NCBI GenBank assembly: GCA_030549495.1
Contig: JAUIRK010001037.1
Coordinates: 404,501-468,500 of the forward strand
Length of the DNA: 64,000 nucleotides
Reading direction: 5' to 3'
DNA from: Nectonema munidae
Lineage: Eukaryota > Nematomorpha > Nectonematoida > Nectonematidae
The notes under the pieces were generated by a model, which saw nothing but the letters and a program-made list of their open reading frames with translations, was not told where the DNA came from and did not search any database. Position 1 is the first letter of the stretch; each line of letters begins with the position of its first letter. This document shows positions 15,801 through 27,931 of the stretch, in pieces. The translations under genes were made by a program, and so were the position numbers.

Positions 15801-18800
15801 TTGCTTAATCGATCATAGCAAAGCTACTATTTATTTTCTTCATCACTTCACTATCCTGCGCGTAGCTTACTCGATCATAGCAAAGCTACTATTTATTTTC
15901 TTCATCACTTCACTATCCTGCGCATATGTTTTGCTTACTCGATCATAGCAAAGCTACTATTTATTTTCTTCATCACTTCACTATCCTGCGCGTATGTTTT
16001 CTTACTCGATCATAGCAAAGCTACTATTTATTTTCTTCATCACTTCACTATCCTGCGCGTAGCTTACTCGATCATAGCAAAGCTACTATTTATTTTCTTC
16101 ATCACTTCACTATCCTGCGCGTAGCTTACTCGATCATAGCAAAGCTACTATCTATTTTCTTCATCACTTCACTATCCTGCGCGTAGCTTACTCGATCATA
16201 GCAAAGCTACTATTTATTTTCTTCATCACTTCACTATCCTGCGCGTATGTTTGCTTACTCGATCATAGCAAAGCTACTATTTATTTTCTTCATCACTTCA
16301 CTATCCTGCGCGTAGCTTACTCGATCATAGCAAAGCTACTATTTATTTTCTTCATCACTTCACTATCCTGCGCGTAGCTTACTCGATCATAGCAAAGCTA
16401 CTATTTATTTTCTTCATCACTTCACTATCCTGCGCATATGTTTTGCTTACTCGATCATAGCAAAGCTACTATTTATTTTCTTCATCACTTCTCTATCCTG
16501 CGCATATGTTTTGCCTACTCGATCATAGCAAAGCTACTATTTATTTTCTTCATCACTTCACTATCCTGCGCGTAGCTTACTCGATCATAGCAAAGCTACT
16601 ATTTATTTTCTTCATCACTTCACTATCCTGCGCGTAGCTTACTCGATCATAGCAAAGCTACTATCTATTTTCTTCATCACTTCACTATCCTGCGCGTAGC
16701 TTACTCGATCATAGCAAAGCTACTATTTATTTTCTTCATCACTTCACTATCCTGCGCGTAGCTTACTCGATCATAGCAAAGCTACTATTTATTTTCTTCA
16801 TCACTTCACTATCCTGCGCATATGTTTTGCTTACTCGATCATAGCAAAGCTACTATTTATTTTCTTCATCACTTCACTATCCTGCGCGTAGCTTACTCGA
16901 TCATAGCAAAGCTACTATTTATTTTCTTCATCACTTCACTATCCTGCGCATATGTTTTGCTTACTCGATCATAGCAAAGCTACTATTTATTTTCTTCATC
17001 ACTTCACTATCCTGCGCGTAGCTTACTCGATCATAGCAAAGCTACTATTTATTTTCTTCATCACTTCACTATCCTGCGCGTAGCTTACTCGATCATAGCA
17101 AAGCTACTATTTATTTTCTTCATCACTTCACTATCCTGCGCGTAGCTTACTCGATCATAGCAAAGCTACTATTTATTTTCTTCATCACTTCACTATCCTG
17201 CGCGTAGCTTACTCGATCATAGCAAAGCTACTATCTATTTTCTTCATCACTTCACTATCCTGCGCGTATCTTACTCGATCATAGCAAAGCTACTATTTAT
17301 TTTCTTCATCACTTCACTATCCTGCGCGTAGCTTACTCGATCATAGCAAAGCTACTATTTATTTTCTTCATCACTTCACTATCCTGCGCGTAGCTTACTC
17401 GATCATAGCAAAGCTACTATTTATTTTCTTCATCACTTCACTATCCTGCGCGTAGCTTACTCGATCATAGCAAAGCTACTATTTATTTTCTTCATCACTT
17501 CACTATCCTGCGCGTAGCTTACTCGATCATAGCAAAGCTACTATTTATTTTCTTCATCACTTCACTATCCTGCGCATATGTTTTGCTTACTCGATCATAG
17601 CAAAGCTACTATTTATTTTCTTCATCACTTCTCTATCCTGCGCATATGTTTTGCTTACTCGATCATAGCAAAGCTACTATTTATTTTCTTAATCACTTCA
17701 CTATCCTGCGCGTAGCTTACTCGATCATAGCAATGCTACTATCTATTTTCTTCATCACTCCACTATCCTGCGCGTAGCTTACTCGATCATAGCATAGCTA
17801 CTATTTATTTTCTTCATCACTTCACTATCCTGCGCGTAGCTTACTCGATCATAGCAATGCTACTATCTATTTTCTTCATCACTTCACTATCCTGCGCGTA
17901 GCTTACTCGATCATAGCAAAGCTACTATTTATTTTCTTCATCACTTCACTATCCTGCGCGTAGCTTACTCGATCATAGCAAAGCTACTATTTATTTTCTT
18001 CATCACTTCACTATCCTGCGCATATGTTTTGCTTACTCGATCATAGCAAAGCTACTATTTATTTTCTTCATCACTTCACTATACTGCGCATATGTTTTGC
18101 TTACTCGATCATAGCAAAGCTACTATTTATTTTCTTCATCACTTCACTATCCTGCGCGTAGCTTACTCGATCATAGCAAAGCTACTATTTATTTTCTTCA
18201 TCACTTCACTATCCTGCGCATATGTTTTGCTTACTCGATCATAGCAAAGCTACTATTTATTTTCTTCATCACTTCACTATCCTGCGCGTAGCTTACTCGA
18301 TCATAGCAAAGCTACTATTTATTTTCTTCATCACTTCACTATCCTGCGCATATGTTTTGCTTACTCGATCATAGCAAAGCTACTATTTATTTTCTTCATC
18401 ACTTCTCTATCCTGCGCATATGTTTTGCTTACTCGATCATAGCAAAGCTACTATTTATTTTCTTCATCACTTCTCTATCCTGCGCGTAGCTTACTCGATC
18501 ATAGCAAAGCTACTATTTATTTTCTTCATCACTTCACTATCCTGCGCGTAGCTTACTCGATCATAGCAAAGCTACTATTTATTTTCTTCATCACTTCACT
18601 ATCCTGCGCATATGTTTTGCTTACTCGATCATAGCAAAGCTACTATTTATTTTCTTCATCACTTCACTATCCTGCGCGTAGCTTACTCGATCATAGCAAA
18701 GCTACTATTTATTTTCTTCATCACTTCACTATCCTGCGCATATGTTTTGCTTACTCGATCATAGCAAAGCTACTATTTATTTTCTTCATCACTTCACTAT

Positions 18801-21800
18801 CCTGCGCGTAGCTTACTCGATCATAGCAAAGCTACTATTTATTTTCTTCATCACTTCACTATCCTGCGCGTAGCTTACTCGATCATAGCAAAGCTACTAT
18901 TTATTTTCTTCATCACTTCACTATCCTGCGCGTAGCTTACTCGATCATAGCAAAGCTACTATTTATTTTCTTCATCACTTCACTATCCTGCGCGTATGTT
19001 TGCTTACTCGATCATAGCAAAGCTACTATTTATTTTCTTCATCACTTCACTATCCTGCGCGTAGCTTACTCGATCATAGCAAAGCTACTATTTATTTTCT
19101 TCATCACTTCACTATCCTGCGCGTATGTTGCTTACTCGATCATAGCAAAGCTACTATTTATTTTCTTCATCACTTCACTATCCTGCGCGTAGCTTACTCG
19201 ATCATAGCAAAGCTACTATTTATTTTCTTCATCACTTCACTATCCTGCGCGTATGTTTTGCTTACTCGATCATAGCAAAGCTACTATTTATTTTCTTCAT
19301 CACTTCACTATCCTGCGCGTAGCTTACTCGATCATAGCAAAGCTACTATTTATTTTCTTCATCACTTCACTATCCTGCGCGTAGCTTACTCGATCATAGC
19401 AAAGCTACTATTTATTTTCTTCATCACTTCACTATCCTGCGCGTAGCTTACTCGATCATAGCAAAGCTACTATTTATTTTCTTCATCACTTCACTATCCT
19501 GCGCGTATTGCTTACTCGATCATAGCAAAGCTACTATTTATTTTCTTCATCACTTCACTATCCTGCGCGTATGCTTACTCGATCATAGCAAAGCTACTAT
19601 TTATTTTCTTCATCACTTCACTATCCTGCGCGTAGCTTACTCGATCATAGCAAAGCTACTATTTATTTTCTTCATCACTTCTCTATCCTGCGCATATGTT
19701 TTGCTTACTCGATCATAGCAAAGCTACTATTTATTTTCTTCTTCACTTCACTATCCTGCGCGTAGCTTACTCGATCATAGCAAAGCTACTATTTATTTTC
19801 TTCATCACTTCTCTATCCTGCGCATATGTTTTGCTTACTCGATCATAGCAAAGCTACTATTTATTTTCTTCATCACTTCACTATCCTGCGCGTAGCTTAC
19901 TCGATCATAGCAATGCTACTATCTATTTTCTTCATCACTCCACTATCCTGCGCGTAGCTTACTCGATCATAGCAAAGCTACTATTTATTTTCTTCATCAC
20001 TTCACTATCCTGCGCGTAGCTTACTCGATCATAGCAAAGCTACTATTTATTTTCTTCATCACTTCACTATCCTGCGCGTAGCTTACTCGATCATAGCAAA
20101 GCTACTATTTATTTTCTTCATCACTTCACTATCCTGCGCGTAGCTTACTCGATCATAGCAAAGCTACTATTTATTTTCTTCATCACTTCACTATCCTGCG
20201 CGTAGCTTACTCGATCATAGCAAAGCTACTATTTATTTTCTTCATCACTTCACTATCCTGCGCATATGTTTTGCTTACTCGATCATAGCAAAGCTACTAT
20301 TTATTTTCTTCATCACTTCACTATCCTGCGCGTAGCTTACTCGATCATAGCAAAGCTACTATTTATTTTCTTCATCACTTCACTATCCTGCGCGTAGCTT
20401 ACTCGATCATAGCAAAGCTACTATTTATTTTCTTCATCACTTCACTATCCTGCGCGTAGCTTACTCGATCATAGCAAAGCTACTATTTATTTTCTTCATC
20501 ACTTCACTATCCTGCGCATATGTTTTGCTTACTCGATCATAGCAAAGCTACTATTTATTTTCTTCATCACTTCACTATCCTGCGCGTAGCTTACTCGATC
20601 ATAGCAAAGCTACTATTTATTTTCTTCATCACTTCACTATCCTGCGCGTAGCTTACTCGATCATAGCAAAGCTACTATTTATTTTCTTCATCACTTCACT
20701 ATCCTGCGCGTAGCTTACTCGATCATAGCAAAGCTACTATTTATTTTCTTCATCACTTCACTATCCTGCGCGTAGCTTACTCGATCATAGCAAAGCTACT
20801 ATTTATTTTCTTCATCACTTCACTATCCTGCGCGTAGCTTACTCGATCATAGCAAAGCTACTATTTATTTTCTTCATCACTTCACTATCCTGCGCGTAGC
20901 TTACTCGATCATAGCAAAGCTACTATTTATTTTCTTCATCACTTCACTATCCTGCGCGTAGCTTACTCGATCATAGCAAAGCTACTATTTATTTTCTTCA
21001 TCACTTCACTATCCTGCGCATATGTTTTGCTTACTCGATCATAGCAAAGCTACTATTTATTTTCTTCATCACTTCACTATCCTGCGCGTAGCTTACTCGA
21101 TCATAGCAAAGCTACTATTTATTTTCTTCATCACTTCACTATCCTGCGCGTATGCTTACTCGATCATAGCAAAGCTACTATTTATTTTCTTCATCACTTC
21201 ACTATCCTGCGCGTATGTGCTTACTCGATCATAGCAAAGCTACTATTTATTTTCTTCATCACTTCACTATCCTGCGCGTAGCTTACTCGATCATAGCAAA
21301 GCTACTATTTATTTTCTTCATCACTTCACTATCCTGCGCGTAGCTTACTCGATCATAGCAAAGCTACTATTTATTTTCTTCATCACTTCACTATCCTGCG
21401 CATATGTTTTGCTTACTCGATCATAGCAAAGCTACTATTTATTTTCTTCATCACTTCACTATCCTGCGCGTATGTTTGCTTACTCGATCATAGCAAAGCT
21501 ACTATTTATTTTCTTCATCACTTCACTATCCTGCGCATATGTTTAGCTTACTCGATCATAGCAAAGCTACTATTTATTTTCTTCATCACTTCACTATCCT
21601 GCGCGTAGCTTACTCGATCATAGCAAAGCTACTATTTATTTTCTTCATCACTTCACTATCCTGCGCGTAGCTTACTCGATCATAGCAAAGCTACTATTTA
21701 TTTTCTTCATCACTTCACTATCCTGCGCGTAGCTTACTCGATCATAGCAAAGCTACTATTTATTTTCTTCATCACTTCACTATCCTGCGCAAATAGTTTT

Positions 21801-22367
21801 GCTTACTCGATCATAGCAAAGCTACTATTTATTTTCTTCATCACTTCACTATCCTGCGCGTATTGCTTACTCGATCATAGCAAAGCTACTATTTATTTTC
21901 TTCATCACTTCACTATCCTGCGCGTAGCTTACTCGATCATAGCAAAGCTACTATTTATTTTCTTCATCACTTCACTATCCTGCGCGTAGCTTACTCGATC
22001 ATAGCAAAGCTACTATTTATTTTCTTCATCACTTCACTATCCTGCGCGTAGCTTACTCGATCATAGCAAAGCTACTATTTATTTTCTTCATCACTTCACT
22101 ATCCTGCGCGTATGTTTTCTTACTCGATCATAGCAAAGCTACTATTTATTTTCTTCATCACTTCACTATCCTGCGCGTATGTTTGCTTACTCGATCATAG
22201 CAAAGCTACTATTTATTTTCTTCATCACTTCACTATCCTGCGCGTAGCTTACTCGATCATAGCAAAGCTACTATTTATTTTCTTCATCACTTCACTATCC
22301 TGCGCGTAGCTTACTCGATCATAGCAAAGCTACTATTTATTTTCTTCATCACTTCACTATCCTGCAC

Positions 22368-22394
22368 GATCGAGTAAGTTTTGCTTACTCGATC
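22368..22394. repeat. hairpin in 74-bp satellite variant (example, right part)
   Basis: Same 11-bp-arm inverted repeat as at 636-662, reappearing near the right end of the array. A further copy lies near 22,757-22,783. Confidence 0.9.
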
Positions 22395-23626
22395 ATAGCA
22401 AAGCTACTATTTATTTTCTTCATCACTTCACTATCCTGCGCATATGTTTTGCTTACTCGATCATAGCAAAGCTACTATTTATTTTCTTCATCACTTCACT
22501 ATCCTGCGCGTAGCTTACTCGATCATAGCAAAGCTACTATTTATTTTCTTCATCACTTCACTATCCTGCGCGTAGCTTACTCGATCATAGCAAAGCTACT
22601 ATTTATTTTCTTCATCACTTCACTATCCTGCGCGTAGGTTACTCGATCATAGCAAAGCTACTATTTATTTTCTTCATCACTTCACTATCCTGCGCGTAGC
22701 TTACTCGATCATAGCAAAGCTACTATTTATTTTCTTCATCACTTCACAATCATGCGCGATCGAGTAAGTTTTGCTTACTCGATCATAGCAAAGCTACTAT
22801 TTATTTTCTTCATCACTTCTCTATCCTGCGCATATGTTTTGCCTACTCGATCATAGCATAGCTACTATTTATTTTCTTAATCACTTCACTATCCTGCGCG
22901 TAGCTTACTCGATCATAGCAAAGCTACTATTTATTTTCTTCATCACTTCACTATCCTGCGCGTAGCTTACTCGATCATAGCAAAGCTACTATTTATTTTC
23001 TTCATCACTTCACAATCCTGCGCGTAGCTTACTCGATCATAGCAAAGCTACTATTTATTTTCTTTATCACTTCACTATCCTGCCCATATGTTTTTCTTAC
23101 TCGATCATAGCAAAGCTACTATTTATTTTCTTCATCACTTCTCTATCCTGCGCATATGTTTTGCCTACTCGATCATAGCATAGCTACTATTTATTTTCTT
23201 CATCACTTCACTATCCTGCGCGTAGGTTACTCGATCATAGCAAAGCTACTATTTATTTTCTTCATCACTTCACTATCCTGCGCGTAGCTTACTCGATCAT
23301 AGCAAAGCTACTATTTATTTTCTTCATCACTTCACTATCCTGCGCGTAGCTTACTCGATCATAGCAAAGCTACTATTTATTTTCTTCATCACTTCACTAT
23401 CCTGCGCGTAGCTTACTCGATCATAGCAAAGCTACTATTTATTTTCTTAATCACTTCACTATCCTGCGCGTAGCTTACTCGATCATAGCCAAAAACACTT
23501 TATTTTCAAAAGTTTTTGAGTTTTCATCCAAGTAATAACATATAAAGAATTTTGATTTAGTAAAGGCAAAATAAAATCTTGAAATTCATTTTGTGAGAAG
23601 AATTAAAAAAATAAACAATAAGTATA

Positions 23627-23649
23627 CATCTATAATATTATTATAGATG
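23627..23649. repeat. perfect palindrome with 10-bp arms
   Basis: CATCTATAAT, spacer ATT, ATTATAGATG. It lies 138 bp beyond the array end; GTATAC occurs on each side (23,622 and 23,658). Confidence 0.8.
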
Positions 23650-23851
23650 CAAATATAGTATACTTGCAAAACAGGATATTGTTTCAAGATTATACAGTGT
23701 TATAAGATTAAATATATACTAGTGATTATATATAGTATGTTTTCAGGAAATCAGTATCAGTGTAATCTGGTTAAAACACTTTGTTTAGTATACGCTCGAA
23801 TTTAATTATACAATACACATTTCAAAGTATAAATAAATATAAAACTCAACT

Positions 23852-23922
23852 GAAGAATAGCCACCCTAAAAATCTCTCTTCTAAAGAATAGCCACCTCAG
23901 AATTATTGGGTGGTTGTTCTTC
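23852..23922. repeat. inverted repeat with internal direct copy
   Basis: GAAGAATAGCCACCC (23,852) pairs with GGGTGGTTGTTCTTC (23,908) at 13 of 15 positions. A second direct copy, AAAGAATAGCCACCTC, sits at 23,883. It could be a MITE end or an RNA stem-loop; no function is evident. Confidence 0.6.
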
Positions 23923-24238
23923 ATATGATCGAGAAATTGTTATTTAAAAAAACTGAAAAAACATACTAATGCAAAAACCTAAAGTTATCTTTTCATTCAT
24001 AATAAAGATGATTGGATAAACTGGAAAAAAAATAAATGATAAAAATTATTAAACAGTTTAGCATAAATTTAGTTTAATACTAATTAAAACATAAACATCT
24101 GTAGAAGCTGAATACTTCATTCTTCTACTAAATGCATTATTTTCTTTTGAGTGTTTTAATACTACTAATTGTAAAAGTGATGTGATGAATTTATTTATTT
24201 ATTTAAAGTAAACAAAACAAGTTCCATATCAAGCTGAG

Positions 24239-24482
24239 ATGGACATGTGGAATCTTTTCACAAACGAAAGATTGAACGACACATTAGGTGAGGAGAAGTT
24301 GAATGAACACGAGCAAGCATCAGAAGTTCAAAGAAGCAAGAAGCGATGGAGATAAACGTCCAGTTGTCCCATTCGAAAGCCAGAATAAAGCAGGATTCAA
24401 GAATAACATTCTTTATCGAAAGAGCAAGAAAAAGAGAAAAAAAGGAATGCAAGCACGTGTTAAATTTGTAGATAAAGATTAA
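24239..24482 (+). other. short coding-like stretch abutting LINE tail
   Basis: Two overlapping plus-strand ORFs in a stretch of higher GC than its surroundings. One (24,239-24,355) reads MDMWNLFTNERL and ends RSKKRWR. The other (24,303-24,482, 59 aa) starts MNTSKHQKFKEARSDGDK and ends in a lysine/arginine-rich tail, SKKKRKKGMQARVKFVDKD. No family recognised. The stop of the second ORF lies in the AATCTTT-type tail (minus strand) of the neighbouring LINE, as if the LINE inserted into an older coding segment. It may be the remnant of a gene or of another transposon. Confidence 0.3.
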
Positions 24483-24727
24483 AGATTGATTATTGCTTTT
24501 TTAACAGGGTTTTTGAATCTAATGGAGTTAGAGAAATCGAGATCACTATAAAATCTATTTATATTGTGATAGATACCATAAATTATTTTCTTAAAGCAGC
24601 TGTTATTGTCAAAAGACTGAAAATGAAGAAGATGATTGGATCTAGTGAAGTGGGAATGAATACTATTATTATTTGAAAAGATATCAGAAAAATAGTGATT
24701 TTTGAATGATAGTTTATAATAAAGCAT
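24479..24727 (-). pseudogene. LINE ORF2, C-terminal tail
   Basis: 82-aa frame with HSHFTRSNHLLHFQ and FSNSIRFKNPVKKAIINL, matching the last block of CR1-like ORF2 proteins (H-x-x-x-T-R, then a final F-K-x-x-x-K helix). The stop lies 16 bp or less from the tandem AATCTTT tail. Confidence 0.6.
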
Positions 24728-24743
24728 GCATAAAAGATAGGTT

Positions 24744-25010
24744 TTAATTTCGTATATAAAAAAACGTAATTAAGTTTTTTTCATTATTATAGTTGGTGAA
24801 TTTTATACACTTTGTTTGTACCCGTTGTAGTTTATTTATATATGTGAAATTACTTGTGCACCAAAAGATATTGCAATATATTAAATGAGGGTAAACGTAA
24901 GAATAGTATAGAGTAGTCCTGGTTCTAGAAGTTAGAAAATGCCGTAATCTAAAGAAGGTTCCATAAAGACGTGAGATTTTAGTAATCAAGTTTTTATGTG
25001 GTAGGTCCAT
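24744..25010 (-). pseudogene. LINE ORF2, post-RT region
   Basis: 88-aa frame with the usual post-RT sequence of CR1/Jockey-type LINEs: LYYSYVYPHLIYCNIFW and INKLQRVQTKCIKF (pattern: L-Y-x-S-x-x-x-P-H-L-x-Y, then LQ-x-x-Q). It overlaps the end of the RT frame by 25 nt in a different frame. Confidence 0.75.
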
Positions 25011-26737
25011 GAGAGATTCGAAGAAAGTGTAAGTCCGAGATAGGTATAATGTTCGACACGCTCTAATTTATAATTATTAATAGTTATTTCATGAGAATCA
25101 TTTCTATTAAATTTGGAAAAAACAACATATTTACATTTACTCAAGTTCAAGTTTAAGAGATTGTTATCACACCAAGAATCGACTAATCCAAGTACATTAT
25201 TGATCTGATTATCATACTTCAAATTACTAAATAGGTTAAAATGTAAACAAATATCATCTGCATATAAAATGCGTGAACAGTGGTCCAAGAGATATATAGG
25301 TAAGTCATTAATATATAATAAAAACAGGAAAGGACCTAGTATGGAGCCTTGGGGAACTCCAGTTTGGATGGGCCTGGATGACGAATTAAAATTATCTTTG
25401 TATATGTAAAAACTCCGAGATTCAACATAGCTTTTAAACCAGAGGAAAATTTTTGATCTGAAACCCATCCTGTAAAGTCTGTGAAGGAGAATTTTATGGT
25501 TAATAGTATCAAAGGCTTTAGAAAGATCGAGAAAAACGCAAAGCGAAGATCTCAGACTATAGAAAGAATTACAGATTCTATTAAGAAGTGTTAAAATGGC
25601 AGTTTCAGTAGATTTACAGATAAGGAAGGCAAATTGATGGTTGAAGATTAGTTTATATTTGTTGACAAATTCTGTAAGTCTTGTGAGGACCATCCGTTTG
25701 AGGATTTTTGAAAAATTAGAGAGAATAGATATGGGTCGATAATTAGTAATAGATGAGTAAGCTTTGTTTGATTTTAATATTGGAATGACTTGGGCATGTT
25801 TTAAATGGGCCGGAAAAATGCCAGAGAGATAGCTTAGATTGAAGAGGTGAAGAAGGGGAGGGATGAGCAAAGGAAGTACGTTTATGATCAAACGAAGACT
25901 GATTTCGTCGTCGCCCTTAGTTTTGAGATTTTTTAGAGACTTGATCGCAATTATTATATCATTGGTATCAAAAGTATCTGAATTAAACGAAAACTGGTTA
26001 AAAGGGATAATTTTATCACAAAAATTAAAACATTGAGAATTGGCTACGCTTTCCGGAAATGAAAAGGCTTGAAGAAACTCATCGTGGGTGAAAGGAGCGG
26101 CTGCAGATTGTTTTGGTTTGAAGAGGTTATTTAAAGTCTTCCAGATATTTTTAGTGTCAGTGAGCTTTTCGGAGTAATATTTGCTCTTAGCAAGTCTAAT
26201 TTGTGACTTATAATATGATAAGAAGGATTTATAAGCATTTAAATGATATGTATTAGGAGATTGCTTGTTCTTTTTGAAGGGATATTCTTTTCGCTTTTTA
26301 TAGGCAAGAAGATTACCTTTAAACCATGGATTAGAAATTATTACGTTATTATATGCAACTAAAGGAAAGCTCAATTCAAAATTATTTTTGAAAATGTGAT
26401 AAAAGTTATCAAATGCAGAATTAACATAAATGCTTACAAAAACATTCGTAAAATCAGCATTCTGTAATTTTTCATAAAAAACTTTATAGTTGAAGTTAGA
26501 AAAATTTCTTCGATAAGAAATGTGCTTGGTGGAAAGAGTTTTCTCAAAAAAGTTTCCTATTGAGACTAAGCTACCATAGTGGTCAGATATGTCTGCTATT
26601 ACATTAGTGGTCGAGAGAGGACAGTTGAAGTTGATAAATACATGATCTATCAGCGATCCCGAAGAATGACTTATTTTTGTGATGATCGGTGCGAAACTAA
26701 AGAGCTCTTCACAAAATTTATCTTCATTGATTTTCAA
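24986..26737 (-). pseudogene. LINE ORF2, endonuclease end plus reverse transcriptase
   Basis: 583-aa frame. Residues 23-37 (SHSSGSLIDHVFINF) are the end of the endonuclease domain. The RT fingers and palm follow: NYRPISILSN (332), LDLSKAFDTINH (403), GVPQGSILGPFLF (460) and the catalytic YADD (492-495), so both catalytic aspartates of the box are kept. The C-terminus (YTYLGLTLSSNLSW) leads into the piece at 24,744-25,010. By family, it copies the LINE RNA onto nicked chromosomal DNA. The long open frame suggests moderate rather than great age, but the whole element is not coding-competent as it stands. Confidence 0.92.
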
Positions 26738-26889
26738 AAAATTTACATTGAAGTCTCCACATATAATGGATTTTGAATTAAGAAGATACGTAGGTAATTA
26801 TTCTAACCACAGGAGAAAGCTTCTCAAATTTGAGGAAGAGGGACGATAGAAAACACTTATGTAAAAGTGAGAATTTGAAATAAGTAATT

Positions 26890-27315
26890 TTAAAACCAGA
26901 AAGTCGCAAATATTATCACCATAGGTGAATGCTTAGGAAAAGGACAGTTTGAAACACGACTTAAAAAAGATTCCCACTCCACCTCCTTTTTTTCTCTACT
27001 GAAAAATTTATATTTAAACCCGGTTACATCAAATAACAGCTCATTTGAAGGTTGCCATATTTCAGTTAAAACTATTAAGTCAAGGCATGATAGGTAAGGA
27101 GATAAAAAAAATATTAATTGATCGAAATTACAACTTAGACTATGAATATTGATATAAAAAAAACTGAGAGTTTCAGGACAATTAGAAGAAAACACAATTT
27201 CATCAGGGAAGAGTAATGAGGTTTTGGGATACGGTAAATGACATGATTTTAGTATTTTTAGTTGGCATAGATCATCTATATTACTATGAAATTTCAAGTT
27301 ATTTCTTTTAATCAT
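26890..27315 (-). pseudogene. LINE ORF2, N-terminal endonuclease part
   Basis: 141-aa frame starting MIKRNNLKFHSNIDDL. Residues about 50-105 carry the start of an APE-type endonuclease: FYINIHSLSCNFDQL followed by LDLIVLTEIW, matching the usual N-I-x-S-L and hydrophobic-T-E-x-W blocks. The enzyme nicks target DNA for target-primed reverse transcription. The rest of the domain is in other frames before 26,737. Confidence 0.75.
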
Positions 27316-27647
27316 AGGCTTATGTAATAATTAAGTGCATCTTGGTTTAAACTATTAAGTTTATCTCTTAAATCCATTAAATACGAACACTTGATAGAAT
27401 TGGCTGCGTGGTTATGATCAAGTTTTTTATCGGCGCAATTGCGACAGAAATATTTACTTGCATCACTGAGTTCACAGTCACTAGATTTATGAGACTTACC
27501 ACAAAACCTACATGTGTGAACCAGAGGATTACAATCGTCTGCTAGATATCCATGTTTCTGGCATTTGTAACAAGACTTCACATAGGTTGATAATGTTTCA
27601 ATATTGTATGCTATACATTCCATGAAAATATATTTATTTGTATACAC
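27312..27647 (-). pseudogene. LINE ORF1, zinc-knuckle part
   Basis: 111-aa frame with three successive cysteine/histidine knuckles: CYKCQKHGYLADDC, then CRFCGKSHKSSDC, then CRNCADKKLDHNHAANSIKC. This is the CCHC array at the C-terminal end of the gag-like ORF1 of Jockey/CR1-type LINEs, which binds nucleic acid. Its end overlaps the start of the endonuclease frame by 4 nt (27,312-27,315), a tight ORF1-ORF2 junction typical of these elements. Confidence 0.8.
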
Positions 27648-27931
27648 TTTTCTGATAACTTTTGGAGAAAATTTTATCCCGATATTGCAAGCATTTTTTG
27701 ATTTAGTCGAAATAAACTTAGAATATCATTCAGCTCAATATCGTTTTGTTCAGCAATAATATTCTTTAGAGTATTAATATCTAAAGACTTGTCTACATTT
27801 TTTAAAACAAAACACGGTAACGGTATTCATCTCATAAAATTTTTTATTAGAAGACTGTAAAACATTTTTCAATTTTGCGTAACTATCATTATTATGAGCT
27901 TGAACAATCAAGTCATTATTTTTAGTTCTTT

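Larger units (their letters stand above)
1..23489 (+). repeat. 62-bp satellite DNA array (>23.4 kb)
   Basis: About 370 head-to-tail monomers, all in one orientation (count estimated from array length over unit length). The common monomer is 62 bp: it begins GCTTACTCGATCATAGC, continues AAAGCTACTATTTATTTTC and ends CACTATCCTGCGC plus linker GTA. A second common form is 68 bp, with linker ATATGTTTT or ATATGCTTT; a third is 74 bp, with linker GATCGAGTAAGTTTT. Point variants recur (AATGCTACTATC, AATGATACTATC, CTTCTCTATCC). Copies from about 7-13 kb and 14.3-22 kb are almost identical, while those before 4.5 kb and after 22.7 kb are more diverged. The array starts before base 1 and ends inside a monomer at 23,489. 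Short ORFs in it come from mixing 62- and 68-bp units and are not genes. A centromeric or heterochromatic role is possible but not shown. Confidence 0.98.
23490..24238. other. AT-rich non-coding junction next to satellite
   Basis: Unique AT-rich sequence following the abrupt array end. No convincing coding frame. It holds the two inverted repeats listed separately. Confidence 0.6.

Noticed and set aside
1302-22309. Seven near-identical 64-70-codon ORFs (MFCLLDHSKATIYFLHH...) within the satellite
   Set aside because: They arise where a 68-bp unit meets 62-bp units; 62 is not a multiple of three, so each monomer shifts frame and the same text appears in different frames. No start context or conservation beyond the repeat itself.
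1-23489. CRISPR array
   Set aside because: Constant repeat with a variable joint looks superficially similar, but the joints are only 3-15 bp and mostly repeated, and the DNA is eukaryotic with spliced genes.
1-23489. Telomeric repeat
   Set aside because: The unit is 62 bp, not a short G-rich telomere motif, and the array ends in ordinary intergenic DNA.
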